Source: Clitopilus passeckerianus (Eukaryota; Basidiomycota; Agaricomycetes; Agaricales; Entolomataceae). Taken from it: a stretch of 64,000 bases of DNA. The notes beneath the pieces were generated by a model. The model had not been told where the DNA came from. It did no database searches and saw only the letters and a program-made list of their open reading frames with translations. Shown one piece after another: positions 24,001 through 34,817 of the stretch (positions within the stretch are counted from its first letter, which is position 1; each line of letters begins with the position of its first letter). Location of the stretch: contig CALYLX010000097.1 in the NCBI GenBank assembly GCA_944990035.1, positions 434,001 through 498,000 on the forward strand. The letters are read 5' to 3'. A program made the translations under genes and the position numbers.

Positions 24001-24822
24001 GTAGGGGTGACGTTACAAGGTCTTCTACAGTCGACTTGGTTCGATCTCCGATACATCATTTATCTCCAGCCTTACTTCTCAATGACGAGTGTTTGAGCGT
24101 TAATCTGGCCAATGATTCAAGGCCGGCGTCTATGGCTAAGGTTCCATTGTTCCAACACCCAGGAATCACATCTGATCGCCTAGGACCGAGTTGCGATACT
24201 CGGACTGATAGATGCGGGTGCGCCAGAGGTCATGCATGAGGCGTTCTACTGCTGCACGCAGAAGAGTCCGGTGGCAGATTTAGGGGGGGAATGAGAGTTC
24301 AAGGGTGCGATGGTATCTGCTCAGCCTAACCTCTGAAGGCTGTCACGTCCATCCCACACCCACGTGTTTATGTCGAGGTCAGAGCCTTCGAAGTATGGAA
24401 ATGGGCCTCAATCTTCATGCTTACAATGACAGGTTCAGATCAAAGTGACTGAATTGCGCCGATCGAAGTGATATGTGTATCAAATTGAGTAGTTGTCGGC
24501 AGTTGTTGACCGGGACGTGAGTTCCTTCCTCGCCCATCTTAGCCTCAACGGGGAAGCTCGGCCCACAGCTTCCAGATTTCAAATGATATTCCATCAACAA
24601 CCAAGTAAAAATGGGCTGCGCACGACAAGTGGCTACAGATATTATTGATTATCTTTGCGAATTCGGGTTGTACACGCTCGTCATCATGTGCATCATCAGC
24701 TGTTGACGCCAGTGCCTCTAAGTCTAACGCAGCCTCATGCCTCATGCATTCACGGTTTCCATGTATGGGAGGCGATGATCTTCTGTTGTACCGCCCTCGG
24801 AAAACCTGCTGAACCCTGACTC
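21082..24822. other. Unit A tail, spacer and non-coding start of unit B
   Basis: 21082-21240 is the end of unit A (matches 30960-31085). 21241-21831 has no match elsewhere in the window and no gene. 21832-24822 is the counterpart of 4925-6489 plus 10785-13060, lacking the MYND block. Broken frames at 21917-22129, 22087-22320 and 22967-23356 are remnants of the same unidentified parent as in unit A. Confidence 0.55.
23327..23376. repeat. Inverted repeat (hairpin), unit B copy
   Basis: GATGGGACATGTTGGGCTC paired with GAGCCCAACATCCCCATC. The stem is identical to that at 6413-6462, while the loop (GCGTACACTAGCA here) differs. Confidence 0.75.
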
Positions 24823-24830
24823 CTTATAAG
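24823..24830 (+). promoter_or_regulatory. TATA-like element upstream of BTB gene
   Basis: CTTATAAG in CTCCTTATAAGCTCC about 98 bases before the ATG at 24927; conserved with 13066-13073. Confidence 0.45.
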
Positions 24831-24926
24831 CTCCAGTCGAGAGGAGACGATGATTCAAACTCGCTCTCTGGTCATCAGCTTGTGGGTGTCTATCGTTTTG
24901 AAAACGGCTGTACTCGGTTCCCAGCT

Positions 24927-25854
24927 ATGTCTCCAAGCGCTTCCACCCGTGATGATCTTTCCTCGTGCCAGCGAGATAAGTTTCATTACTTCGAGGACGT
25001 CTATTTCATCGTACGTGTATCCATGATTCATTTTGAATTTATTCGTGCCACAAAAAGTATTTGGGCTCCACGTCTGCCTATCGGGCGTTGGAGTCGCAAA
25101 TACTTAGTGTGGCGACGAGTAAACCACTGAGTACGTTATCCTATAGGTGGAGAAGACCATTTTTAAAATCCCTAGGCACCATTTTGACGAATCGGCTCAT
25201 TTCATTAAGATGTTTGACACGGCTCCTGGATCTGCGGAGCTGCCCAGTCCAGGGGGGAGCATCATTAGGATGAATCGTATACACCGTCTCACCGACACCA
25301 AGGTCGAGGACTTTCGCCAGCTTCTGCGCATCTTATACCCATGGTTGGCTGTCATATTCCTTTGTTATTTAACGATAATCTTTACTCATATATTTCTCAC
25401 TGTAAACAGTCGGTTCGACGATGAAGAACTCTCTACGCGCGAGTGGCTTTCAGTGCTCAGCCTGTCGACACTTTGGGGCTTCGAGAAAGTTCGTACGATG
25501 GCGATCAAGCACTTGGATGTAATTACAGTGAACGGCACGAAAGGTGCCCTTGAACTGCTTGTTCTCTCTCAGAAGCATGGTGTCAAGGACTGGCTGCTTC
25601 GCGCCCTCCGCTTTCTGGCTGAGAAGAACGAGTTCAAGGAATCCTTTACATCTTTGATAGGAACTGCAATGAGCTTTCGAATCATCTCTCTCCAGGGGAT
25701 GGTTGCGGGCGTTCGGTGGGGGAAAAAAGCGAAGGGGGCTAAGGAAGACGTATCTCAGGATGAGCTTGACAGGCTCATCAAGGAGATTTTCCCTGAGGTT
25801 GATTCGCCTAAAGACGGTACTGCAGCTAATGGGAAGAAGGCCTCAGAGACGTAG
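24927..25854 (+). CDS. BTB/POZ domain protein (unit B, first gene)
   Basis: Exons 24927-25010, 25147-25343 and 25410-25854 give 241 residues in phase, starting MSPSASTRDDLSSCQRDKFH. The BTB features are HYFEDVYFI-VEKTIFKIPRHHFDE, LRILYPW, LSVLSLSTLW and AIKHLD, and the C-terminal half (GALELLVLSQKHGVKDWLL, SLQGMVAGVRWGKK) is intact. It is the paralogue of 13166-14111. Intron 2 (66 nt) is readable in frame without a stop, so a transcript retaining it would carry 22 extra mostly hydrophobic residues inside the domain. There is no other domain; function unknown. Confidence 0.8.
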
Positions 25855-28800
25855 AAGTGAATGTTTCGATCGAATTGTAGTCGGGTAGTTGTAGTTGGAA
25901 TTGCTTCTATGCATCTTGTATCAACATGTGTCATGCTTTTTTCTCTGCTCATAACTCTCGCTATTCACGTATAGTCGCCATTTCGATGAGTCAACCGAGC
26001 TGTTATCACCCGCCAGGTGTCCTGGATGGACCCACAATGATCGATCCCCAAATGTCAATATCCGGGGGCCCGGAAATCTGCATGTGTCCAAAGAAGGTGG
26101 TATTTCATCAGAACGTGTCGACGATATACACGCTTTTTCCCCCTCAAATCAGCTGCGGTGAAGGTGGGCTTCTTGTGCTCCACTAATTCGCTGTCTCTTG
26201 GGCGCCTCGACCCTACAGAACTCGGAGCTGCGAACAGCTATTGACTTCCATGATCCGGGGCTCACTAAAAGGGGCTGGAATAACTCACTATGAGTCTTAA
26301 GCCCACTCGCGGCGTGAGCCGAGGAACCCTTTCGCCAATGTGATTGGCCAACTTCTTAGTCTGTCATAAGCTGTTATACGAATATGCTAAAACAACTGAC
26401 TCGCCGGAGGGAACAACAGTTTATTGTTACTGATACAGACTACGGATTTGAAGGATGACCTCGTTCACCGGACAAGATTCGCCTTTCAGGCCGTAAGAAT
26501 TCACTCTTCCGAAGCGGGAGGAGCCAGTGAGCCAGTGAGTACGCGTTCATGAACGTATTGAGAAAAAAATGTGCAAGGGGCGGGGAAGGAGAATCAGAAG
26601 AAGAGGTACAGTGCAATAAAGTAGCGAAGATTGAAGATAGAATAAAAATTCAGGGCGGTTAGAAGAGATTGATAACCCGCGAAAGCAGAGTCAGGATGCG
26701 GTGACAGTTAACGAGACGATGACGGGTAGAAGAACATACACAATCGACAAATAGGTCATGGAGATGGAATGGATGAAGTGAAGAAACGCGATATGATTGT
26801 AGTTCGGACAAGGAGACGGAGGAGACGAGACGAGACGAAGCAAACCCAGCGGGGTATTCCATAATCGAAGACTCCAAGAAAGGAAGCATGAGGGAATGGA
26901 TGAAGTGATAAAGGGACGAAAACTCATTGTTTCAGATTAACTCGCCGCCTACCTATCAAACTCAGCCATTGTACCAATAATCCCAGTCTCCGCCGCTCCA
27001 GGATGCATGACCAACGCCTAATCAAGCTCCACTGTTGAATACGATGTGCGAAGTAGTTAATTCGATCTATTCCTTCCCATTAGAATCTACTGGAAACGAC
27101 GAAGAATGAAGGAATGAAGTTCTTACCCTCTGCTCTTCGCTAATCTATGGGATCCGTCCTCGACCTTCCTAGCCCAGTCGCCAGTAAAGGTCCATCCGGA
27201 GGATATCGGCCCGGCCCAATGAGACATGATACCGTCCCCTTCGGCACCTAGCCATTCATTAGACTCAGAGCCGCCATTCCGCTAGCAAAGAATGGGACGT
27301 CTCTAATCATGGCCTCGAGTTTATATCTCCCGGGACGAGGTATGACCATGGGAGTGGTTGGTTTGGCCAGAAGGTGTCGGTACATTGACGGGAAACGACA
27401 AAATCGGAGCTCAGGTGCAAGGGGTTCGGACCAAGTTGGTTCGTTGAGGTAGAATGAGACGCGGAGGAAGGATGGCCCATGTTCCTTTCCATGATCTTCG
27501 TCCGAATTCTTCGACGGCCCAGGATCATGGGTGTATAGCTGTAAGAGCATCCCTTAACGGAGAAGGAGCCGGATAGCTGGGGATAGTCTGACGACGGTGG
27601 AGCACAACACCGTGAGAAGAGGTTCGTAGGTGATGCAGGTATATCTTATGACCCACCTCCCACCTCGTTCGCCCATGAAACCGGATGCAGTGCACAGGAT
27701 AGATGTTGAGGGTGGTCCAGGGGTGTACAGAGCCAGACTCGATCAACCTGCCAATGTTGCCTGAGGCACATAGAAGTCGGCATGGTTAAGTGCCCCCCCA
27801 CAGTCCCGAGTAGCGTGAGTCCAGTAAGCACGGAATGGAGCTGTGCCTGGATGTGTTCTAGGATGTGTTTTCATCGGCCGATGGGTGGGAGTAATGTCTA
27901 CTCTCACCGGAGGAAATCTAGACTTGGTCATGATTATATCAATACTTCATTCATTTTCACCGTTTTTTCGTTGCACAAGAGTCTTCGCAAGGAGAAGAGA
28001 GGCGCTAAATGGCAAAGCTTGAAAGGGTAGTAGAGAGTAGGAATCTGGATAATGCGTGACAGAGTGACTGGCACTGTCACCGTTTACGTCGGAGTCACTG
28101 TTGTGGAAAATCTAATTCGAGGACTGTGGTCGACCAAGGTCTGCATACCTTATGCTACAAAATCCTTATCCTCGATATTTAATTCCGGGGTAAAGCAGGA
28201 TGAAAGCGATGGATATGTTGTTTCTCCAGAAATGACCAGTCAGATGAACTTGGACTTGGCTTGTACCTTAAGAACTGGCACGGAACGACTCGGATGCAGG
28301 CTTTCCAAGACGTCCTGACTTCACTACTGAAGGGATTTTGGTATGCTCTCGAGGCTTCTCATTCGCTTTGATACTAACTATCCGTGTCTCCCTCGAAAGG
28401 GCTACCTTCTAGATTCTTAGGGCCCACTCTCCCCCCACATTCTCCTGCTTCGTTGTCTCGATCCTTGGTCATTTCGACGAAACTGCATTCGATGGGTCTT
28501 GCCAAGTCAACACGGAGCGCAGAATGCACAGTCTGCCTTACATCCCCCCGCTTCCCTTTCCTTCTTGATGGCTGCTGAACGGGGAAACTCCATTTGACAG
28601 ATGCATACCACCTATGCGAATGGACCATCACGGGTAGGAACCATTATTCTTTGAAAAGTTATGTGAGCTCACCTTGGGAACGCCGTGAATCAAGGTGTAG
28701 AATGCGCATATCATCGAAGAGGTGGAAGAAATGTCGTCGAAGCCCGAACTACTTCGCTGACCGACGTGAGGAAGGCCAGGGCATTAAATAAGTAGGAGTT

Positions 28801-29998
28801 GGCTCTATAATCAGCGATCCACCATTAAGGGAGTCCCAGTATTTCATGCAAAAAAAATCTTGACCTTTCCGTCGTCCCCATCGTCAGCGATTACTTCCTC
28901 AGGCTTTGTGCTCTCCTCCAAGGCTAGATGGCGCGGTATGCTCTCATGACGTTCTGGCGGGATGGAGGCCGCCACCGCACCTGAAAACGGCCCTGAAAAC
29001 TACCTTGGCCGACCAGGGATAGCAAATGACTAGGATCAGGCTGAGGAGCATACCTTTGATCTCGAATCCTGTATATAGCTTCGGAACAATTACTGTAGGT
29101 GTTCCTGAGGATATGGTTGGTGCCGAACCCAGCCAATGCGGGGCAAGTTCGTTATCACATATTCAAATTGTTTCTGCACGCCCCACCACGAACAGTCAAC
29201 GTAGGAGATCTCGGCGAGCCTGTGAGAGCTCTCCGGCCACGAGGAACGTTGTTTGGCCAAGGTCTAATTTGAATGGTCGAACGGTTGTGACCAGATCATG
29301 ATCCCCTTACACGACCTCAATGGTCCAAACGGGTTCTTGGAGGTAGGGCGCCCGCGGACCCTAGTGTCATGCACAGTTACCACGCCTCGTTGCCGATTGG
29401 CGTTGTAATATGACAGGAACGGGAACGAGTTGATCATTGCCAGATTCCTCGCCATCGTATGATCTTATTGGCACCTGGGACACAAAGAGAATAGGGGATC
29501 GAAGAGCTGTTGAGCGCCAATCTGCTGTGAGATGTCCTCATGATGATGTGTGTGTCCCGCCAGGCGTCAGGCTTATTAATTCCGGATTGTAAATTGTATT
29601 CTTACCGACTAAAATGTGACAGAAACGTTCGTTCCAAGGGCTGAGATATCATGAGGAAAGATACTCTTTGCTTGTCTTTAATTTCCGGGGGCGCAGATGT
29701 AACCGTCGAGCTGGTAATAATAGCGGATCAGGATAGAAACACAGCGCACCCATACCGAAGCAAAAGGGGTTATCTTGATGGCCTGCAGGTTGATTATGAG
29801 TTCTCTACAGGATCAGCTGTTGGTTCTGTGGCCACGAACGCAGCCTCGTGTATATTCAGTGGCCATATATGGACACCGACGATCCTGTGATATGACAGCC
29901 CCAATAATTGTACTGAAAGTGTAATCGCTCATAAGATCAGTCCCAGAGAAGCCAAGGGTTATCACGATTCTTCGTCTACTCACCTTGTGATCCCCAGC
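25855..29998. other. Duplicated intergenic sequence
   Basis: Counterpart of 14112-16119 and 18716-20549; the Helitron block is absent at about 28020-28035. The last part, about 29735-29890, resembles the upstream regions of the first BTB genes (12848-13035 and 24590-24790): it shares ACCCATA-C-AAGCAAAA, GCAGRTTRATTAT, TCAGCTGTTG and CAGCCTC. No gene supported. Confidence 0.55.
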
Positions 29999-30830
29999 AT
30001 GGGCTCGACCTCCTCAATTGACTTGGCCTCCTGCCGAACAGACGAGTTTCACTATTTTGAGGATGTGTACTTTCTCGTAAGTACCTCTCGCTATTAATGG
30101 TTCGTTAAACAAACTCATGAGCGCCTTGGCGGTAGGTCGACAAGACCCTCTTCAAGTTACCACGACATCACTTCGACGACTCCCCACACTTCAGCAAGCT
30201 ATTTGACGGAAATAAGGGATCTTCTGAATTAAGGAGCCCCGGTGGAAGCGTGGTCAAGGAAAGTCGGATGCATTGCCTCACGGACACCAACCTCGACGAT
30301 TTCCGCCAGTTTCTCCGAGTGCTGTATCCACGGTGAGTCATTCCCCCATCCAGTTCGAGTTTTGCGACATCTTATAGACGACTGATTTGAATAGCCGTTT
30401 CGATGCTGAAGAACTCACCACATCCCAGTGGATCTCAGTTCTTAAGCTGTCTACGCTTTGGAGCTTTAAGAAGGTCCGTGAAATTGCCATCAAGAATCTA
30501 GATGCCCATCCCACGTGTGGCGTCAATGGTGGGGTTGAGCTACTCAAGTTATCTCTTGAGTTTAAGGTCAGGCGGTGGCTCCTGTCAGCTCTCCGCCTTC
30601 TGGTCAATCAGAAGGAGTTGAACGAAGAAGAAGTCAAGTCTGTAGGGCTCACGATGGGCATCAAAGTCATCTCACTTCAGGGCCTTGTGGCTGGTGTTCG
30701 ATTGGAAAAGGCGAAAGGGAGCAAGGAGGCGGTCCCGCAAGGCGAGATCGATGGATTGATAACTAAGGCTTTTCCTGAGACTAAGCCACCGAAGGAGAAT
30801 GGTGCAGCCCCAAAAAACGTTTCAACTTAG
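29999..30830 (+). CDS. BTB/POZ domain protein (unit B, second gene)
   Basis: Exons 29999-30076, 30136-30332 and 30395-30830 give 236 residues in phase. The product starts MGSTSSIDLASCRTDEFHYF, then EDVYFL-VDKTLFKLPRHHF and LSSPGGS-like RSPGGSVVKES, LTDTNLDDFRQFLRVLYPR, ISVLKLSTLW and AIKNLD. The C-terminal half (GGVELLKLSLEFKVRRWLL, LQGLVAGVRLEKAK) is the part missing from the unit A copy at 20550. Introns are 59 and 62 nt. It looks complete and intact; its role is unknown. The BTB fold suggests dimerisation or adaptor function. Confidence 0.8.
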
Positions 30831-31085
30831 GAGAAGGAACGGGGAGGGAAATAGGCCTGTCATATCCAGAGGACTTCGAGGGCTTGTATTTCTAATTGTA
30901 ATATTTCATTCAGGCATTCTGCACCACTACTCAGAACACTCTTTCCAAAATATTTCTGGTTCGCATTGGCACTTTCACAAACCCTGAAGTAATCGACATC
31001 TGTTTCAATAATGAGCTTTTTACTGGTGTATCGATCTGCACACGCACGTGTACAGGGCGGCGAATTCGACTTTCTGCTCCAAGGC

Positions 31086-31239
31086 GGGGAAAGTCAATCC
31101 AAGAGAGAGTGAATATCAACCTCTTGAATTAGGCGGTGTAGACAAGAAATCTATCAAGTAGGCGAGATATGGAGGTGCTTATTCCTCTTCCTCTTCCTCT
31201 TCTTCACCTCCCTCCTCGTCTTCGTCCTCACCTCTTAGT
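31086..31239. other. GA/CT-rich sequence, probable 3' untranslated region
   Basis: (CCTCTT)-like microsatellite at 31183-31230. On the minus strand it reads as a glutamate run ending in TAA, but it lies after the TAG of the exon at 31240-31302 and is best taken as untranslated. Confidence 0.5.
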
Positions 31240-31376
31240 CTACTCCTGTCCCTGTCCGTACTTCTCCCATTCGCCCTTCATTAAGGACCTGGCTTTCACG
31301 ATCTGAAATGAATGGATTGAATCTATCAGAACAATCATATTCAGCAGGGTTCTCACCATTCCCAGTGGGCTATTAG
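31240..31376 (-). pseudogene. Original 3' end of the membrane-protein gene, cut off by an insertion
   Basis: On the minus strand, directly after the target-site copy AAAT, the sequence reads SNSPLGM, then a 54-nt intron (31356-31303, GTGAGA to TTTCAG), then IVKARSLMKGEWEKYGQGQE and TAG at 31242-31240. The frame joins exactly to the codons GGC GGT AAC GAG AAA on the other side of the 2-kb element. This is what an uninterrupted last coding portion would look like. It is now separated from its gene by 1,987 bases. Confidence 0.75.
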
Positions 31377-31380
31377 ATTT

Positions 31381-33367
31381 GTGCCACCGTCGGTGCGACG
31401 GTGTGACTTCGTGCGGCAAGTGCGACTTTGTGCAAATATGTGCACCCTGTGGCTATGCAGAGGTGCGGCTGAGTGCATCTGCGTGCAATCTTGGTTCGGC
31501 CACAGGTGCACTGGACAGAGAAGCAACTATAGAGCAGTAAACTACGTTCAGATAGTGTTTAAATGTAATTTGAATCGATGTATCGCTCATTAGGGGTTCT
31601 ATTTATTTGTTCGGAAATAAAAATGACGTTGTCTATCACCTTTGAGGCCGGTTTTCCGAACAACTGCAAAGGAAACTAGGCCTCAAAATTTTAATTTAAG
31701 TACTTTAATGTATATATATCTTACCTCCAAAGCCCCAGGACGTTTGGTTGTCGTTAATGTGCCGTAATTATTGCCAGAAGGTCAAGACTAGGCCTGATTT
31801 CGCCAACCTCAAGGTGCCAGCGGCAAATCAAGTCAGTAAGGGAGATTCGTCAGCCATACATTGCAATTTTATGATTTATCTGAATGTATTACATCTGCTA
31901 GTATCCATTACAGCCCACAGCCCAGTACGATAGCACAAAATAAATGCAGAACAATTGTCTGAAGGCAGGACAACTGCGAACATACCCAACTTGGTGGCTG
32001 TGTAGGCGCGGCTATGGTGCACCTGCGTGCGACCAAGTGCACCCAGTGCACCTCGAGTGAACTCAAGGATAGCCAGCATTAGATTTCATTAAGTACAACA
32101 ATAAACTACAATTATACAAGGTTGTAAAGTAGTATTATGCTGCGTCTTTTTCTTCTTCTTTGCTGGACCCGTATCTTCGCTTTCTTCGGGCGGCTCATCC
32201 TCCCAGAACGAGAAAACATGCCTAATGAAGGCCTATGGGTTGTTCAGAAGCCGTCGGTGTCGAGGAAATTTGGCAACACTTACCATAAACTTTCTGCATT
32301 TTATTTCGGCTCTATAGATCGTTAGATGGCCACTCGAAGTGATAGAAAGAGGTTAAAGAGCACCCAGCTTGTAAATTTCTGAAGTGATCGGGCGGGTAAA
32401 CTCATTCGATCACATTACCATATATATCCATTGACAATGTTCAGAGACGTGCACTCTCAGAAGGTCCAGAAATACTTAGATTCTTCCTTTACAGTAGAGA
32501 AACTAGTGCGACCTTAAGCGCGCCACCAGTGCGACGCGTGTACCAACGTGCACCGAGGTGCAACTCCGGTGCGATCAAGGTGCGATCAAGGTGCACCCAA
32601 TGTGCACCCAATGTGCGTACCAGGTGCCCAGAGTCCAAACTCACCACAATGTTATTTCAAGCCAGAAACTTATGTTTAGACGATCATCCAGATGCTGATG
32701 TGCCCAGTCTGACAATGTCAAGCACCGTAGGTTGTTGCCAAGTATGCCATCAAGAGACCAGTATTCCAAGCACGAGGGGAAGTATCACAAAATTATATGT
32801 TTAACCAACAGAATGGCAAAGTACACAAGTGAAAATGAGAAATCGACGCTTGATTGGAGGCTAATAAACCATGTGGTGGGAAGCGCCGAAAGGGCATTCG
32901 TCCACAGAACACAAAGCGGAGATTGAAATTGATACTGATGAAATGGTGCCCTAACACCACAAGCGTACGTCCTGACACAATTAAATCTGGGGAACAAAGT
33001 CAGGTAGATGACTTTAATATACTGAATACAGTAGATAGAACCCATAGGTATCCAATAAAATTATATTGGACCCCGATTGTTCACATACATTGCTGAGGTT
33101 ATCATCCCACCACTAAATGCCGCTCACAACGAGCTTGCATAAGGTCAAGGATGCATACGATTCCTATTAATGACAGTAGATAAGGTTTTAGTCGAGTTTA
33201 AGAATCTATAATAGGTATTAGAAGGTCGAAAATAGATAGTATACACTAAATCTAGAGGGATATTGGGGTTGTATATCGTTTCATGACTATCTTTATTGAG
33301 ACTCCGCTTCAAAAGTGGCAAGGAGTGCCACACTGTGCGCCAGTCGCACGTAGTCGCACGGTGGCAC
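31381..33367. mobile_element. GTGC-rich terminal-inverted-repeat element with ATTT target duplication
   Basis: The ends are inverted: GTGCCACCGT at 31381 and its complement ACGGTGGCAC ending at 33367. They are flanked by ATTT at 31377-31380 and 33368-33371. Each end carries a subterminal array of GTGC words (GTGCGAC, GTGCACC, GTGCGGC): about ten within 31381-31512 and several, in inverse orientation, at 33325-33367. Two further clusters lie inside at about 32015-32058 and 32506-32632. The interior is AT-rich and has no transposase or other credible frame, so the element is non-autonomous or composed of nested copies. A 4-bp duplication is compatible with several DNA-transposon superfamilies; I do not assign one. 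Confidence 0.75.
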
Positions 33368-34358
33368 ATTTCTCGTTACCGCCTTTCCCACTAACGCCTA
33401 CACCTAAATCAAGGGAGGACTCAACGTCCTCCAGCTTTTCTTCTCCCACCATTTTCGTTCCAGGCCTCGGTGGTCGTTTCTTCAACGATGTTGTTTGAAG
33501 ATCGCAAAGGGGAATCAGTAGCAGGAGCAAGGCAAGAATCTGGCCAAACGTCCATGTAGCGCTGCCTTCCTTTGTCAGCGCCGCACTCGCCGTTATTGTC
33601 AGCTCGGTATCAACGAGGAGGATGATGTTAGCAGCGGCTACCACTATCAACCCAGTCACGATCGACCAGAGGTTGACTCGATGCCGGCATGACCCAGAAA
33701 CGACGAGTCTGAAAATGAGCTGGGGTACGGCAAAGAAAATGATAGGAATGACCAGGTTTAAGACGGGGGTAAGGACGAGGCAGTACACAAGGATAGACCA
33801 AACTCGTAGGCCTGGTGATCCAAGTGGGGCGTGCTGACCTAGTATCACCATAGACACAGACATAGCACATGGTGGAGAGTTCCCAAAGCTGGCGGGGTCA
33901 CTCCAGAGCCATACGCCGACAGCAGCCATAACTGCCAAGTGAAGGGAGCCAATAACGAAGGGCGACTTTTTTAAAGCGGCCTTCAACTCATCGACTAAGA
34001 CGCCAATGAGTGGACGCCCTCCGAAACGACGAGAGCCTCCATTCGTCTCGCCTTGGTTCGTACGCGCAAGCCGAAGTTCTCCCCTGTAATAGAAGTGGAG
34101 CAAGAGGTAGACCAGAAAGTTCGTATTGTTCATCCAACAGAGATTGAGGATAATGGTAGCATGAAGATTCGTGAGGCCTTTTATGGAGGCTTGAAAAATG
34201 GTGGAAACCAGGATGGCAAAAGCTGTGCTGGGGATCGTGGTCGATTGGGTTTCCAGATGGTTCCTATAAACCCTATGTCCTTCCCATGTTTTTAGTGTCG
34301 AACAACCTGCAGCGTGATCTCGGTGTATCACGCAAAGCACAGCAATTTGGCTTTTCAC
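33309..34358 (-). CDS. Polytopic membrane protein with a transposon-derived C-terminus
   Basis: About 350 codons. The first one listed (34358) is GTG, so the true start must lie in an upstream exon not identified, or further inside. Hydrophobic segments lie at residues about 43-60, 66-90, 133-152, 176-206 (two), 220-239 and 270-292. The motif SIKGLTNLHATIILNL with CWMNNTNFLVYLLL and the later TWTFGQILALLLLLIPL is familiar from Agaricomycete membrane proteins of unknown function and matches the paralogue at 2709-3938. The last 19 codons, after GGNEK, lie inside the terminal repeat of the element at 31381-33367 and read CATVRLRATGAQCGTPCHF. The original C-terminal 27 residues remain on the far side (31240-31376). 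Whether the altered protein is stable is unknown. Confidence 0.7.
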   Translation of the reverse strand: MKSQIAVLCVIHRDHAAGCSTLKTWEGHRVYRNHLETQSTTIPSTAFAILVSTIFQASIKGLTNLHATIILNLCWMNNTNFLVYLLLHFYYRGELRLARTNQGETNGGSRRFGGRPLIGVLVDELKAALKKSPFVIGSLHLAVMAAVGVWLWSDPASFGNSPPCAMSVSMVILGQHAPLGSPGLRVWSILVYCLVLTPVLNLVIPIIFFAVPQLIFRLVVSGSCRHRVNLWSIVTGLIVVAAANIILLVDTELTITASAALTKEGSATWTFGQILALLLLLIPLCDLQTTSLKKRPPRPGTKMVGEEKLEDVESSLDLGVGVSGKGGNEKCATVRLRATGAQCGTPCHF

Positions 34359-34817
34359 ACCTTTGTCCCGCTTTCACCTCGTTTGTTCAATTCGTGTGCA
34401 ATGATGATTCGTAATTGAGGATGCTTCTGTTGCTTTTGGCCTATATTGGTCGTTGTATCTGATATTCACGGGGCGGAATAAGATTCGACTGTATCAGTTG
34501 AAAATATTAACTGGAACTGGCTTTCTTCGGTCTGATTTCGGGTCCTTCGGCGACTAGCAGTCAGCAGCATTGTCCGACGTCCGCGGAGAATATCAAATTG
34601 ATTTTTCACAGCAGGGTGTCCGATGGTTGTTAATGGAACGAGAAAGAGAGAAAGAAAACGCCAAATCCAATCCATCGTTAGTCAGATGCCATGCTCGACG
34701 GATCTCATCGCATCTCGGATGCTGCCGACGAAGTCCAGCACTGTCCAACACCGGCAATTTAGCAGATTTCACAAGAAAGCGTGTTGTATTGGAACTGAAC
34801 GGAAATACAGAGTCACC
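34359..34817. other. No gene seen
   Basis: Upstream side of the membrane-protein gene. Its 5' exon may lie here, but no ATG-bearing exon with matching phase could be chosen. Confidence 0.4.

Larger units (their letters stand above)
21832..31085. repeat. Segmental duplication, unit B
   Basis: The second copy of the segment described at 4925-21240, same orientation and gene order, 9.25 kb against 16.3 kb. It contains the hairpin at 23327, the BTB gene at 24927 and the BTB gene at 29999. The right end is near 31085: CACACGCACGTGTACAGGGCG (about 31038) still matches CACGCGCACGTGTATAGAACG (about 21199), after which similarity is lost. Confidence 0.8.

Noticed and set aside
31179..31240. Glutamate-rich frame ending in TAA that resembles the acidic tail of the DUF2461 protein
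   Set aside because: It follows the TAG of the membrane-protein's original last exon and is a CCTCTT microsatellite; better read as 3' untranslated sequence than as a third DUF2461 copy.
33309..33368. Reading the CATVRLRATG tail as an original conserved C-terminus
   Set aside because: It coincides exactly with the inverted terminal repeat of the element, and the displaced original end is found at 31240-31376.
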